A stretch of 19,610 nt of DNA from assembly GCA_012511995.1 (NCBI GenBank), contig JAAZFA010000316.1, forward strand, positions 1 to 19,610, read 5' to 3'. Position numbers and translations under genes: made by a program. Position 1 is the stretch's first letter. The number at the start of each line of letters is the position of its first letter. This DNA comes from Thermoproteota archaeon. GTDB lineage: Archaea; Thermoproteota; Bathyarchaeia; Bathyarchaeales; Bathycorpusculaceae. This document shows positions 1-8,556 of this stretch, one piece after another. Below the pieces are notes generated by a model. The model searched no databases. It was not told the origin of the DNA and worked only from the letters and a program-made list of their open reading frames with translations.

Positions 1-56
1 CTAATGGCACTTTGCGTACAAATCATCGACGCATCATTAAAGTTCTAAGTCCTTAA
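1..56 (+). CDS. C-terminal end of an unidentified protein (partial)
   Basis: The frame starting at base 3 is open from the window edge and reads NGTLRTNHRRIIKVLSP before a TAA stop at 54-56. I chose this frame because it stops 18 bases before a strong intrinsic terminator on the same strand, and the basic tail looks protein-like. A second frame also stays open from the edge and stops at 48, so the choice is not certain. Only about 17 residues are visible and I do not recognise the family. The gene points toward the minus-strand cluster and converges with it at the shared terminator. Confidence 0.4.
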   Translation, partial: NGTLRTNHRRIIKVLSP

Positions 57-74
57 CCGTTTAGTGCTTTACAG

Positions 75-108
75 AAAAATATCGGCCTCATTTGAGGCCG
101 ATATTTTT
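75..108. terminator. Symmetric, probably bidirectional intrinsic terminator
   Basis: The arms AAAAATATCGGCCTCA (75-90) and TGAGGCCGATATTTTT (93-108) are perfect reverse complements. They form a hairpin with a GC-rich core and a tiny loop. It has an A-run on the left and a T-run on the right, so it can end transcription on both strands. It lies 18 bases after the stop of the left plus-strand gene and about 127 bases beyond the stop of gene E, the last gene of the minus-strand operon. The remaining bases between it and gene E (109-235) show no gene. Confidence 0.9.
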
Positions 109-235
109 ATTTGTAGATAGGAAATTGCTTCGTAAACATCCGATGAACGAGCGTCCGGTGAACACCAGCGAAAGTAGATTGTACTCTTAGTCAGTAGTCA
201 ACTGGACTTATCCGAACTAAAGACTCATGAAGTTC

Positions 236-1108
236 TCAAACAACTACATGAGCGTCATTTTTACATAGTATTAACATACGAATAGTTTTTTCATAATATT
301 CAGGAAAGAGTTCCTCTATTTTGTTAAGCAAAGCAGCGCAAAGTAGTTTTCGTTGATGATTATTATCGCGTGCAATTTGTTTAGCTCCCCATAAATGCGT
401 AAATATTGAGTTATCGGCTTGAAAAGGGTCATCTAGAAAGTGATAAATTGGAATATTCATTTTTTTTGCGCACATTGATACGATGCGTTGTTCTGCAAAT
501 ACCATCTGTGAAACCATTTCACATGGATATTCATGATTATCCATCATGAATTCAATGGCACATTTAGTGTAGTAGTCTTTAAACTGGGTATTTGAAAAAT
601 AAGCAAATGATGTATTGCAGGGTAACTCAGTCCAATCCCATGCATCATCGAATTTGTAATTTTCTGCTTTTTTGAGTAAATGTTTAGGTAAATAATATTC
701 CTCGTTAATTGTTTCTCGATGAATTATTGCAAATTGTTGTTTAGATAATATATTAGAGATGTTTTTCCAAACAATTAAATCGGTATCAATCATTGCAACA
801 GGTGCTTGTTGATGTTGTAGTGCAAAAATTTTTGCTGCTGCCCAGAAAATTTCTTGATTAAGATTTGGTGAAACACTTTCCAAAACTTGGGTGTCGATGC
901 CCGCATCCCATAGATCGCATATATTGAGCGAGGTATAGTATTCTAGTCCTATCTCATCCGTAAATAATTTTATAGGACCATTAAGTTTTCGCCACATTAA
1001 GGCCGATAGCACAGTCGTTAAGAGTTCAAAATCATCAATTTTATAGGCCTTACCTAGATTTTTCATGGTATAAGGAACGGTGCTATTGATATGAATTGCT
1101 TGAATCAT
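236..1108 (-). CDS. GT-A-like glycosyltransferase-type protein (DUF6734-like), last gene of the operon (gene E)
   Basis: The protein has 290 residues. Its N-terminal half resembles small GT-A-fold glycosyltransferases. A conserved stretch LFTDEIGLEYY is followed by an acidic DTD motif in VAMIDTDLIVWK (DTD about residues 108-110), the type of motif that holds the metal and nucleotide-sugar phosphate. A later CNTSFAYF segment fits the acceptor side of such folds. The overall pattern resembles what I recall as DUF6734; that name is from memory. I chose the ATG at 1108 over one at 1156. It has GAGG five bases upstream (1114-1117), it leaves a 7-base gap to gene D instead of a 41-base overlap, and the conserved sequence begins there. 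The ribosome-binding site overlaps gene D's TGA stop, so translation is probably coupled. There is no signal peptide or membrane segment, so it is probably cytoplasmic. Donor and acceptor are unknown; a product of this cluster is a plausible target. Confidence 0.8.
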   Translation of the reverse strand: MIQAIHINSTVPYTMKNLGKAYKIDDFELLTTVLSALMWRKLNGPIKLFTDEIGLEYYTSLNICDLWDAGIDTQVLESVSPNLNQEIFWAAAKIFALQHQQAPVAMIDTDLIVWKNISNILSKQQFAIIHRETINEEYYLPKHLLKKAENYKFDDAWDWTELPCNTSFAYFSNTQFKDYYTKCAIEFMMDNHEYPCEMVSQMVFAEQRIVSMCAKKMNIPIYHFLDDPFQADNSIFTHLWGAKQIARDNNHQRKLLCAALLNKIEELFPEYYEKTIRMLILCKNDAHVVV

Positions 1109-1113
1109 AGTCG

Positions 1114-1117
1114 CCTC
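1114..1117 (-). promoter_or_regulatory. Ribosome-binding site of gene E overlapping the gene D stop
   Basis: On the minus strand GAGG lies five bases before the ATG at 1108 and shares two bases with gene D's TGA (1118-1116). This supports the 1108 start and suggests that ribosomes ending gene D re-initiate on gene E. Confidence 0.7.
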
Positions 1118-3026
1118 ATTCCGTAGTTTTTTCTTTAAGAGTAATTGCTTGGTCACTTTCTTTTTTAATCAATTCGTCAAACATCAAACCACTATTCACT
1201 TGGCTTTGAGCGATGGTTTTCTTTGCGCTTATCCAGTTAAAACTTTCTCCGTAAAACCAACGAGTGCGTTGTGCTGTTAAACTAAGCTTGACTCCTTGTC
1301 CGATCACTTTTTCTTCATCAATAAATAGCGGTGTTGTACCCTGTGTATCTGATTTTAGATCTATATGTTTACTTCCTAAAATCTCTGTTGAAGGACGCAC
1401 AGAGTTGTAGCAACCATTGTAAAAAATAGGCATACGACCCCTTTGAAAGATTATTTCTCTTATTTCACCGACGATTTTTTTAGGTATAAATGGAATCCAA
1501 TGCAATGGCACTCTGTTTTGCAAAAGATAATAATAGTCGCAGTCATCATTTACGTTTATGTCTTCACTTTTATCTTCGTCTACAATTGTAAGAACGCGAT
1601 CTGAAAGGTTTTGTCCCGCTATGGTCCCTCCACACTTGTCGTTAATGACAGTTTCGACACCCCAAACCATGTTTGCCATTTCATCACGTAAAAAATGAAC
1701 TTCTTCAATGGGTTTGCTTTCTTCGCAACGCGGTAAGCTTGGGGGAAATAATAAACCTTTTTGTGTCGCAAAATCATTTGTTTGATAAGCATTGGCTTTG
1801 CTAGTGCCAAATAAATTCCAGCGTTCAGAGTACTCAACATCAGGTTGATTATTATCGTTATCTTCTGCAGTGGTGTTGATATAAATATACTCACCAAAAG
1901 TATCTTTGACAACAATGCCTTCAACATCAAGAATAGTGCCGGTTTCTGCTTCAATTGGTGTAATCATCCAGTCGTTGCTGTACATCAGCGTGTATTGCAT
2001 GATGACGGCATTAGCGAGCATGGAGAAATCATTTTTAGACTGACCAAATTTTACGCTTCTATCTTCAAAATGCCATAAACGTTTATTGGGGGCACCCGGA
2101 AAACTAACCGAGACTGGAAGATAAGAGAGCATCTTTTCTTCTTTTAAGGCGCTTTTGCCAGTGGTCTTAGTCACATCAAATGAATACCAAGAAAGCCTAC
2201 CAGTATGATAATCTTCCGCTTGGTAGATGTTTTGCTCATCTCCCAACCCGATTTCGTGGCTCATTTGACGTTCGTTCCAACAATTCTCTTCATCTTCTTG
2301 TAAGGGCAGGTACTTTTTTTGAAACCAGGCTTTGTATTCATGGAGTGTTTTTTGTAAATCCCTGTTTAAAATATGACGGAGTTTATTGACATCGGTTAGA
2401 TACAATTTATAGCCGTCGAACATTCTTTTACCGTAAATCGCAAATAATTGATGCAATTTATCGTTTTGTTCTAATTTGAGGATGTCAAGAGTTTTGTTTT
2501 CTGTAATAGGTATAAATCTATCTAACGGCAAATCTTGTAGCAATTGACGCAAAATACGGTTTGATTCCTTGTTTACGAAGGTTTCATCTTTCTGAGCGGC
2601 GCGTAAGGCATTTTGCAGCATTTTCTTAAACTGAATAGCAGACTCAATACGAATAATGGGTGTAATTAATCGGTTTCTTTTTTCTACGTCGTACTCCATC
2701 GGCGTATTAGTAGAATAAGACTGTTTATTGTGTGTATTATTTTTTGGGTAAAGGCTATCTAGCCTTCTTTTGCTGACTTTTATTTTTGTGGTCACAGCCG
2801 TTCCGCAATCGTTGCCTTTAAAGCGACCGAACTGCCATTGGCGAGTAAGCATCCAAAGAGGGTCATGAATCTTAAACGATAATGCGCTGTCAAAATCGTC
2901 TTTTCGGGTTCTACCTTCAAGCCGTGTGTAGATCGCAGTATCTCTTTCGGCTGTATTTTTTACGCTAGTTAAATAGCGATCAATATTATGAATTAAACTG
3001 CTAAATATCCAATGATTCGATGCCAT
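1116..3026 (-). CDS. Conserved uncharacterised protein with DPLW-RQWQ motif (gene D)
   Basis: The protein has 636 residues and no signal peptide or transmembrane segment. Near the N-terminus (about residues 55-70) is DPLWMLTRQWQFGRF followed by a GNDCGT stretch. This is the hallmark of a broadly distributed uncharacterised family whose usual form I recall as DPLWLLARQWQ-GEF-GEDAGSP. Further family-like segments are LSWYSFDVT (about 278), REIIFQRGRMPIFY with RPSTEIL (about 520-550), and the C-terminal FIDEEKVIGQGVKL, RTRWFYGESFNW and SGLMFDEL (about 567-620). Conserved blocks at both ends imply a full-length member. GGGATGG lies seven bases before the ATG, and an in-frame stop a few codons upstream leaves no other ATG start. 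It follows gene C by 126 bases and is coupled to gene E. I see no catalytic motif, so a structural role in a complex with B and C is an inference. Function unknown. Confidence 0.9.
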   Translation of the reverse strand: MASNHWIFSSLIHNIDRYLTSVKNTAERDTAIYTRLEGRTRKDDFDSALSFKIHDPLWMLTRQWQFGRFKGNDCGTAVTTKIKVSKRRLDSLYPKNNTHNKQSYSTNTPMEYDVEKRNRLITPIIRIESAIQFKKMLQNALRAAQKDETFVNKESNRILRQLLQDLPLDRFIPITENKTLDILKLEQNDKLHQLFAIYGKRMFDGYKLYLTDVNKLRHILNRDLQKTLHEYKAWFQKKYLPLQEDEENCWNERQMSHEIGLGDEQNIYQAEDYHTGRLSWYSFDVTKTTGKSALKEEKMLSYLPVSVSFPGAPNKRLWHFEDRSVKFGQSKNDFSMLANAVIMQYTLMYSNDWMITPIEAETGTILDVEGIVVKDTFGEYIYINTTAEDNDNNQPDVEYSERWNLFGTSKANAYQTNDFATQKGLLFPPSLPRCEESKPIEEVHFLRDEMANMVWGVETVINDKCGGTIAGQNLSDRVLTIVDEDKSEDINVNDDCDYYYLLQNRVPLHWIPFIPKKIVGEIREIIFQRGRMPIFYNGCYNSVRPSTEILGSKHIDLKSDTQGTTPLFIDEEKVIGQGVKLSLTAQRTRWFYGESFNWISAKKTIAQSQVNSGLMFDELIKKESDQAITLKEKTTE

Positions 3027-3092
3027 ATCAAAGCCATCCCATTTATAGATTCATACGAGTTATTAATAAAATTCTTGTTGCTGTGTAGCTAA

Positions 3093-3116
3093 TACAAGTG
3101 GTTTCTTACTCTTGTA
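3093..3116 (-). other. Weak hairpin in the gap between genes C and D
   Basis: TACAAG and CTTGTA can pair across a 12-base loop in the 126-base gap, the longest gap inside the operon. There is no U-tract, so it is not a convincing terminator. It could be an RNA processing or stability element, or chance. The rest of the gap is AT-rich with only peptide-sized reading frames. Confidence 0.15.
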
Positions 3117-3152
3117 CATTTTTTCTAGCTTTAAACATAATCTGCACTCTTA

Positions 3153-6100
3153 TTAATTCAAAAGATGCCCGCCTGGCATATGATTAAAAATGGTGTTTCC
3201 ATCTTCTAAAAAGAAGTCTTCATTTTGGAAATTACCTCTTAGAGAGTAAGAAGAAACACCTTTTCTAATTTTTCCGCTTAAAAGTATCGATTGTATAATT
3301 GAAAATAATGTGGATAAATAAGGGTCTTGGTAAATGTTATCTGGCTCTACCGCACGATTCATCAGCATAAAACGGGTGGAATCAAGTAACTCAAGGATGT
3401 GAACCAAATCCCAAGGTTTCTTTTTATCGGTCAAATTGAATTCAGGATGCAAGGCCAACAGCAATGATTGTGGCGCTTCATTATCGGGTTGATCGCATTG
3501 GAAAATCATTCCTGCCGTTTGTTTTTTATAAGGGATATATTCTAAGCAGGAGTCAATTATAATTCCTGCATTATAGCTTAGCTCTTCTTGGCGACTAGCG
3601 AATCGTTCTAGCTTGTCGCTATGATAAATAACTAAGGAATCAACATCGGTCAAATCGTCTTCGCTATCGACTTTACAACCCAACCATTTTTTTAAAGACA
3701 CATCATTACTATTTCTTGTTTGCAGAATCGAAACCCTAGCAGATTCTCCATTGCATAAGGATTGAAATAGGCTGATTTTATGCCAATGACTCATGCCTTC
3801 GCGTACATCGGCGATGTCAGATTGCCACTCTTCAAAGGTATTTGCATCTAGATTGTCGTAATATTGAATTCCCGCTTTTATTACTACATCATATTCTACG
3901 CATTGTTCTTCAGAAACCATGTTGTTTAAAGTGAACTGTGGAAATACCTTAAATGAAGTGCTTAATAAAGCTTGAATTGCTTGGATGTAGTCTGAAGAAA
4001 GGTAGCTTTTCTCACTGAGCAAATCTACTATGTGTTCTGCCTTTTTGATGCGCTCTTCGATTTGTTGCTTAGCGTAAAGAAACGATTCAATAAAAGCTTG
4101 TTGAGCTTCTAAGGCTTGGTCAAAGTTAGGACGGAACAGGATTGGATTTTGGTGAAATTCTTGTTTTTGTGTTACGGGATTAATAAGCAATATCGATAGT
4201 TCAGGTTTGAACTTAGACGGCGCATTAGTCATGCCAGCCGCTTGGCACTCACATAAGAGCGTATACATTTCGGCTAATATAGCGTCATCTAACACCTGCA
4301 GTTTTCTGATCTTAGCGAGACACTGGTACATTGCATTATTAAGCTGGGTAAAATAAGAACGCACTGATATATAACGTGATTTCAGATCCTTTAGATTAAT
4401 CGCTTGTTCATTATCACTATCATTATTTGATTCCACCGCGATATCATTGGCTTTCATGGCATGGCTCATTAATATCATATTACGCAACTGAGTGATTCTT
4501 AATTCATTTTCATAAAGGCTGAACTTATTTAATTCATCATCATCTTCTAAATAAACATCATCGATGTCTTTTTCTTGCTCTGTTTTAGGCCAACTTGGGT
4601 ACACACTTATCTTGTCTGTAAAGTTTTGGTGTTTAATTCGCCATAATGTCTCTACATAATCGTAAAAACTCTGCTCGTTTTCTGATAAATACAGGTATTC
4701 AATCGGCAAGATATCTACATCAGCTAAGCTGCAACGATTATACGAGGTGCTGCCGTCTTGCTTGGTTTGAGCAATACAGAACCAGATCGATTGCATGCTT
4801 CCCATGAGTTGTTCTAACCAAGTATTGATAGCCGGCTCTGCTAAACACATGGGTTTAAAAGATGAGCTTGTATTAGTAGGCAGAGCAATCGCAACTTTGT
4901 TTGAAAACACCACGTGCTCCATCGGTGTATCCAGAACTGTGGGCAGGGGTAAATTGCCTTTACCTTCTGCCATAAATTGAGTAATCGCCGCATAGGAGTC
5001 TATATCGCCTTGTACTAAACAGTGCACGCCTTCGGCTAATAACACATCGTTTAGCGCATCATAAGAGTCTACCAAGCGTTCAATGGCTTTAAACAAACAT
5101 TGTTGATGTTTGGCATTGTTGCTAATATTGGTTTCCTTAGCAAAGACTTGATACCAATCAAGGGATAAGCAATGCTTAGTTAACCAAGTAGAAACAGATT
5201 CCGAATAATCCCATTGATTAATAAAGCTATTAAGTAAGGCCTCGCCATTAATGATCTGCATAACATATTGGGCAGCTCGCTCATCTTCGGCATTGATATC
5301 GACCACTTGAGGGAAGATTTTTCTTAATGGATAAATATATTTATCCATTTCATATTCAGCCCCTTGTTTATAGGCTTCATGTAGATAGCGTTCTAAATCA
5401 GCGCCTAAAATGCTGCTGGTAGATAGACCAGCTTGTACGCCCGAGATCATACGTAAGGCTTGACGTGCTCGCATGGATGAGAGATTCACGCACATATGTG
5501 AATAGTTCGCATCTTTTTTACTACTTAAATAAGCACTTCTCAGAATGGCAGCGGAAATCGCATGCTGTAAAGTCGGTGCAATGATATATTCACCTTTATT
5601 GTAGCCAGCGTTTTTAACTAGGCGTATTTCTTCTTGCCCATTTCTCTGATCTAACTGCATCAAGTTAATGATCTGTTCTCGATTGTCTATTTCTTCTCGG
5701 GTATTTTCTTTTAAATTAAAGACCCAACCAAAAGCGCCAATCAGAGGTGTATTATGCTTGTTAGCGTTGGTTTGGGAGGAAATAAGATAATCTAAAATGC
5801 CGGTAAACCAAGCATCAATTCGGTGGGTAAATAAATCCAAAAATTCACTAACCAATAATTCACACTCTTTGGTATTCAGATGAGGGAGTTGCTTTTGAAC
5901 GATAGTACTTAGTTCAGTTAAGGGTACGTTGCGTACCACATCGTCCACTGGCCATGGCGTAAACAAACCATAGTCTTCAAAGGCTTGAATATAGTCAGGA
6001 ACCTGGACATCTTTTTGAGGTAATAGGGGAGAGTCAATTAAAGAACGTTCGAAAAACTCGATGGAATGTGGTGTTTGGCCGAGCATTTCTAAATACATTT

Positions 6101-8534
6101 GCTCTTTGTGGCGTCCTTTTAGATTTTCTGCATGAATGACTTTTTCATTTCGAAGATCTTTCCATTTATTAGCCAAGGACACGAGCAGATGATTTAGCTC
6201 TCTCATTAAGGGATGACTATCTTTTTTGAGATTCTCATTAAGTTTTAAAAAATCACTTACCGGTAATAATCCATAAGGGTGGTCACCAATTTTTAATGAA
6301 GGAAGTACACCGCGTGCTTTAACGTGAGCGACTAAAAAGTCACCGATAAAGTCTAGTAAACCATTGATTTCTGAGTCATCAATATCAATGTATTTTCTAA
6401 AGTGAGTCCACAACACTTGATATGCTTTTTCTGCATTATCTAGTTCTTTGTTGTCAAAACTAGCCAGTCTTCCCCAGCATTCATCATAGTTTAATCCTAA
6501 AGCATCGGATATCTTTTTCGAATCAAATAAAGCATTGTTTTTATTTTTATAAATTTCTTCAACTTCAATTTCATAGCGTCGCTTCATCTCTATTTCTGGT
6601 TCGACACCATAAAAGTTTGCTCCTTCGGTAATAATATTGGTAGGTATGCCTGTTTTTAGCGTTTCCAATCCCACGGTACTGTAGTTATGGCTATTAAATA
6701 GGCTATGTAGATAACTTTGGTCATTTGCATCGGTTTGTTTTACGCCTAAAACGTAAATATAGTTGAACTCATTAACTGAGTCATCTATAGGCACAGTAAT
6801 CGCTAAACCTGATTCTTCGGCTTTAGTATAATCGACCATCCAGGCGATGCCGCCGTTGATTTCTAAGTCACCCTGTTGATTAATCTTATATGGTTCGCTG
6901 TCTAAGTCTTCATTTGGATCAATGCCTAATTGAAGATTTTTTTTTACTTTTCGACCAAAGTGTGTGATTTTCTCGTTTTCTTTGCCTTTTATTTCACCAA
7001 TTAACATAAATCGATCAGGTAAGATATTTGATACGGGAAAAGAGGGATGATCAGCACGATTGAGCGGTACCTTCGGGAAGATATCGTGAATTTCTTCGTC
7101 GAGATATTTTTGCATCATATCATTTAGAGAAATTCGTTTTGAAGTGAGTTTTGTCTGAAACTCAGCTACTTCTACACTAAGGTTTTTTAAGATGGTGTAA
7201 TCTACATCCCAAAGTTCCATAGCGCGCAGATTGTCACCATAAAGTCCCGGAAATTTGCGATAAAAAGCCATAAACGTATCTAAACGTTGAGTCAAATATG
7301 CAAGGGTTGTATGGATGTGATCAAATAGATAATCCACAATGTATTCGCAGGACATGACCTCACGATTGATCAAAAATAAATCATTTTTAATATTGCCTAA
7401 GTGAATTCGAATTGCTTTTTCTATAAGATATTCACCACTTTGATAACTTTTATGAAGACTCTCGTCGAGTGTAATGTCTGCTAAATGGCGATAAATGTTT
7501 TCACAAGCACTATCTATTGCCTCTAAGTTTTGATAGGGACGACGGTAATACAAGGGGCCGTCAGCTTTGAAGTCGCTAATGTTATTGGGCTTTAGCTGTC
7601 GACAAAGCCAAGCAGCACGATGAATCGGATATTTAGAACATAAAACTTGCCAGGCTTCATATTCCCGGTGCTTACTGCCACTTGCGATAAACCATTGAAG
7701 CCAGAAATGCTTTGCATCGATGATTTCTTGCTCACTCAGTTTCTCGTTTAAATAGTCAAGAAATATTTCATCTGGAAAAATACGAACACATAATTCTTTC
7801 TGAGCGTGTTGGGTATTTTTCATGGTATTGGGATTTTGGTTCTCTTCAATTTCACTGATCCATTTTTCAATTAAAAATAGATACTCATAAGCTTTTATAC
7901 CTGTAAAATTGAATAAATTATTGGCGCCAGGGAAGTTTATCTTTTGTGATGAGAACGAAGAAGGGTCCGACCCAGATTGACTATGGGTAGCATGAGCTTT
8001 TGGCGAGGAATGATTGATATCTATAACAGCTGACTTTTTGCGTTGAAAATAGCTGAGCTCCTGGTATACCTTCATACCTTTTAATTTATAGCCACCAGCG
8101 TTAATAAAAGCTTCGGCGACTTCTGGGTTGGTAGCAGCTTTTGAGAGCGCTAAAATAATAGGATCTTTACTGTATTTTGGATACGCGATCGGAAAAAGAA
8201 ATGTGCGAAATATATCTTTGGTGAGATAAAAAATATCGACAAAATCTTTGTCGGACAATAGTTCGGCTACTTCAATCGCTTCTTTAATTTGCATCACAAA
8301 AGGGAGGTAGTTAACATCTTTGTTAAATTTCCTTTGTAAAAGTTCATTGAGTAAACTTTTAAACATCAATAAGATATTGATTAAGCTATTCTCTTGCTTT
8401 GGTACGACTTTGCTCCTGCGGAAATGGGTTTCTATTCTTAATGGAAAGAGTAAAAGAGGCGTATCACTTTGTACTGAGCTCAATATTTTTTCAAATTCGA
8501 TTTGTCTCAATTCTTGTAAGTTGTTTGATTCCAT
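3153..8534 (-). CDS. Giant conserved uncharacterised protein (gene C)
   Basis: The protein has 1793 residues with family-like blocks spread along its length. They are LLLFPLRIETHF (about 28-39, usual form LPVRLETRF), VRIFPDEIF (about 248), an AWQVL to RAAWLCR stretch (about 295-317), ILPDRFMLIGEIKG (about 500), IAWMVDYTKAEESGLAI (about 560), TGIPTNII (about 630), HPYGLLPVSDF (about 750), YIPYKKQTAGMIFQCDQP (about 1665) and PQSLLLALHPEF (about 1690). From memory these define a large, cross-phylum, uncharacterised bacterial family found with homologues of B and D. A Ser/His/Gly-rich linker lies at about 175-200. I see no signal peptide, transmembrane segment, nucleotide-binding loop or protease motif. 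The gap to gene B is 22 bases and the ribosome-binding site is weak (AAGAA only two bases from the ATG), so translation may depend on coupling to gene B. Length and conserved ends suggest an intact gene. A scaffold or assembly role is an inference. Confidence 0.9.
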   Translation of the reverse strand: MESNNLQELRQIEFEKILSSVQSDTPLLLFPLRIETHFRRSKVVPKQENSLINILLMFKSLLNELLQRKFNKDVNYLPFVMQIKEAIEVAELLSDKDFVDIFYLTKDIFRTFLFPIAYPKYSKDPIILALSKAATNPEVAEAFINAGGYKLKGMKVYQELSYFQRKKSAVIDINHSSPKAHATHSQSGSDPSSFSSQKINFPGANNLFNFTGIKAYEYLFLIEKWISEIEENQNPNTMKNTQHAQKELCVRIFPDEIFLDYLNEKLSEQEIIDAKHFWLQWFIASGSKHREYEAWQVLCSKYPIHRAAWLCRQLKPNNISDFKADGPLYYRRPYQNLEAIDSACENIYRHLADITLDESLHKSYQSGEYLIEKAIRIHLGNIKNDLFLINREVMSCEYIVDYLFDHIHTTLAYLTQRLDTFMAFYRKFPGLYGDNLRAMELWDVDYTILKNLSVEVAEFQTKLTSKRISLNDMMQKYLDEEIHDIFPKVPLNRADHPSFPVSNILPDRFMLIGEIKGKENEKITHFGRKVKKNLQLGIDPNEDLDSEPYKINQQGDLEINGGIAWMVDYTKAEESGLAITVPIDDSVNEFNYIYVLGVKQTDANDQSYLHSLFNSHNYSTVGLETLKTGIPTNIITEGANFYGVEPEIEMKRRYEIEVEEIYKNKNNALFDSKKISDALGLNYDECWGRLASFDNKELDNAEKAYQVLWTHFRKYIDIDDSEINGLLDFIGDFLVAHVKARGVLPSLKIGDHPYGLLPVSDFLKLNENLKKDSHPLMRELNHLLVSLANKWKDLRNEKVIHAENLKGRHKEQMYLEMLGQTPHSIEFFERSLIDSPLLPQKDVQVPDYIQAFEDYGLFTPWPVDDVVRNVPLTELSTIVQKQLPHLNTKECELLVSEFLDLFTHRIDAWFTGILDYLISSQTNANKHNTPLIGAFGWVFNLKENTREEIDNREQIINLMQLDQRNGQEEIRLVKNAGYNKGEYIIAPTLQHAISAAILRSAYLSSKKDANYSHMCVNLSSMRARQALRMISGVQAGLSTSSILGADLERYLHEAYKQGAEYEMDKYIYPLRKIFPQVVDINAEDERAAQYVMQIINGEALLNSFINQWDYSESVSTWLTKHCLSLDWYQVFAKETNISNNAKHQQCLFKAIERLVDSYDALNDVLLAEGVHCLVQGDIDSYAAITQFMAEGKGNLPLPTVLDTPMEHVVFSNKVAIALPTNTSSSFKPMCLAEPAINTWLEQLMGSMQSIWFCIAQTKQDGSTSYNRCSLADVDILPIEYLYLSENEQSFYDYVETLWRIKHQNFTDKISVYPSWPKTEQEKDIDDVYLEDDDELNKFSLYENELRITQLRNMILMSHAMKANDIAVESNNDSDNEQAINLKDLKSRYISVRSYFTQLNNAMYQCLAKIRKLQVLDDAILAEMYTLLCECQAAGMTNAPSKFKPELSILLINPVTQKQEFHQNPILFRPNFDQALEAQQAFIESFLYAKQQIEERIKKAEHIVDLLSEKSYLSSDYIQAIQALLSTSFKVFPQFTLNNMVSEEQCVEYDVVIKAGIQYYDNLDANTFEEWQSDIADVREGMSHWHKISLFQSLCNGESARVSILQTRNSNDVSLKKWLGCKVDSEDDLTDVDSLVIYHSDKLERFASRQEELSYNAGIIIDSCLEYIPYKKQTAGMIFQCDQPDNEAPQSLLLALHPEFNLTDKKKPWDLVHILELLDSTRFMLMNRAVEPDNIYQDPYLSTLFSIIQSILLSGKIRKGVSSYSLRGNFQNEDFFLEDGNTIFNHMPGGHLLN

Positions 8535-8556
8535 ATTTCTTATTTACTAATAAAGG

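Noticed and set aside
139..163. Imperfect 10-bp direct repeat TCCGATGAAC / TCCGGTGAAC
   Set aside because: Only two short copies with one mismatch; no array or further copies nearby.
3027..3152. Peptide-sized frames of about 10 and 18 codons in the gap between C and D
   Set aside because: They are too short, lack strong ribosome-binding sites, and such frames are expected by chance.
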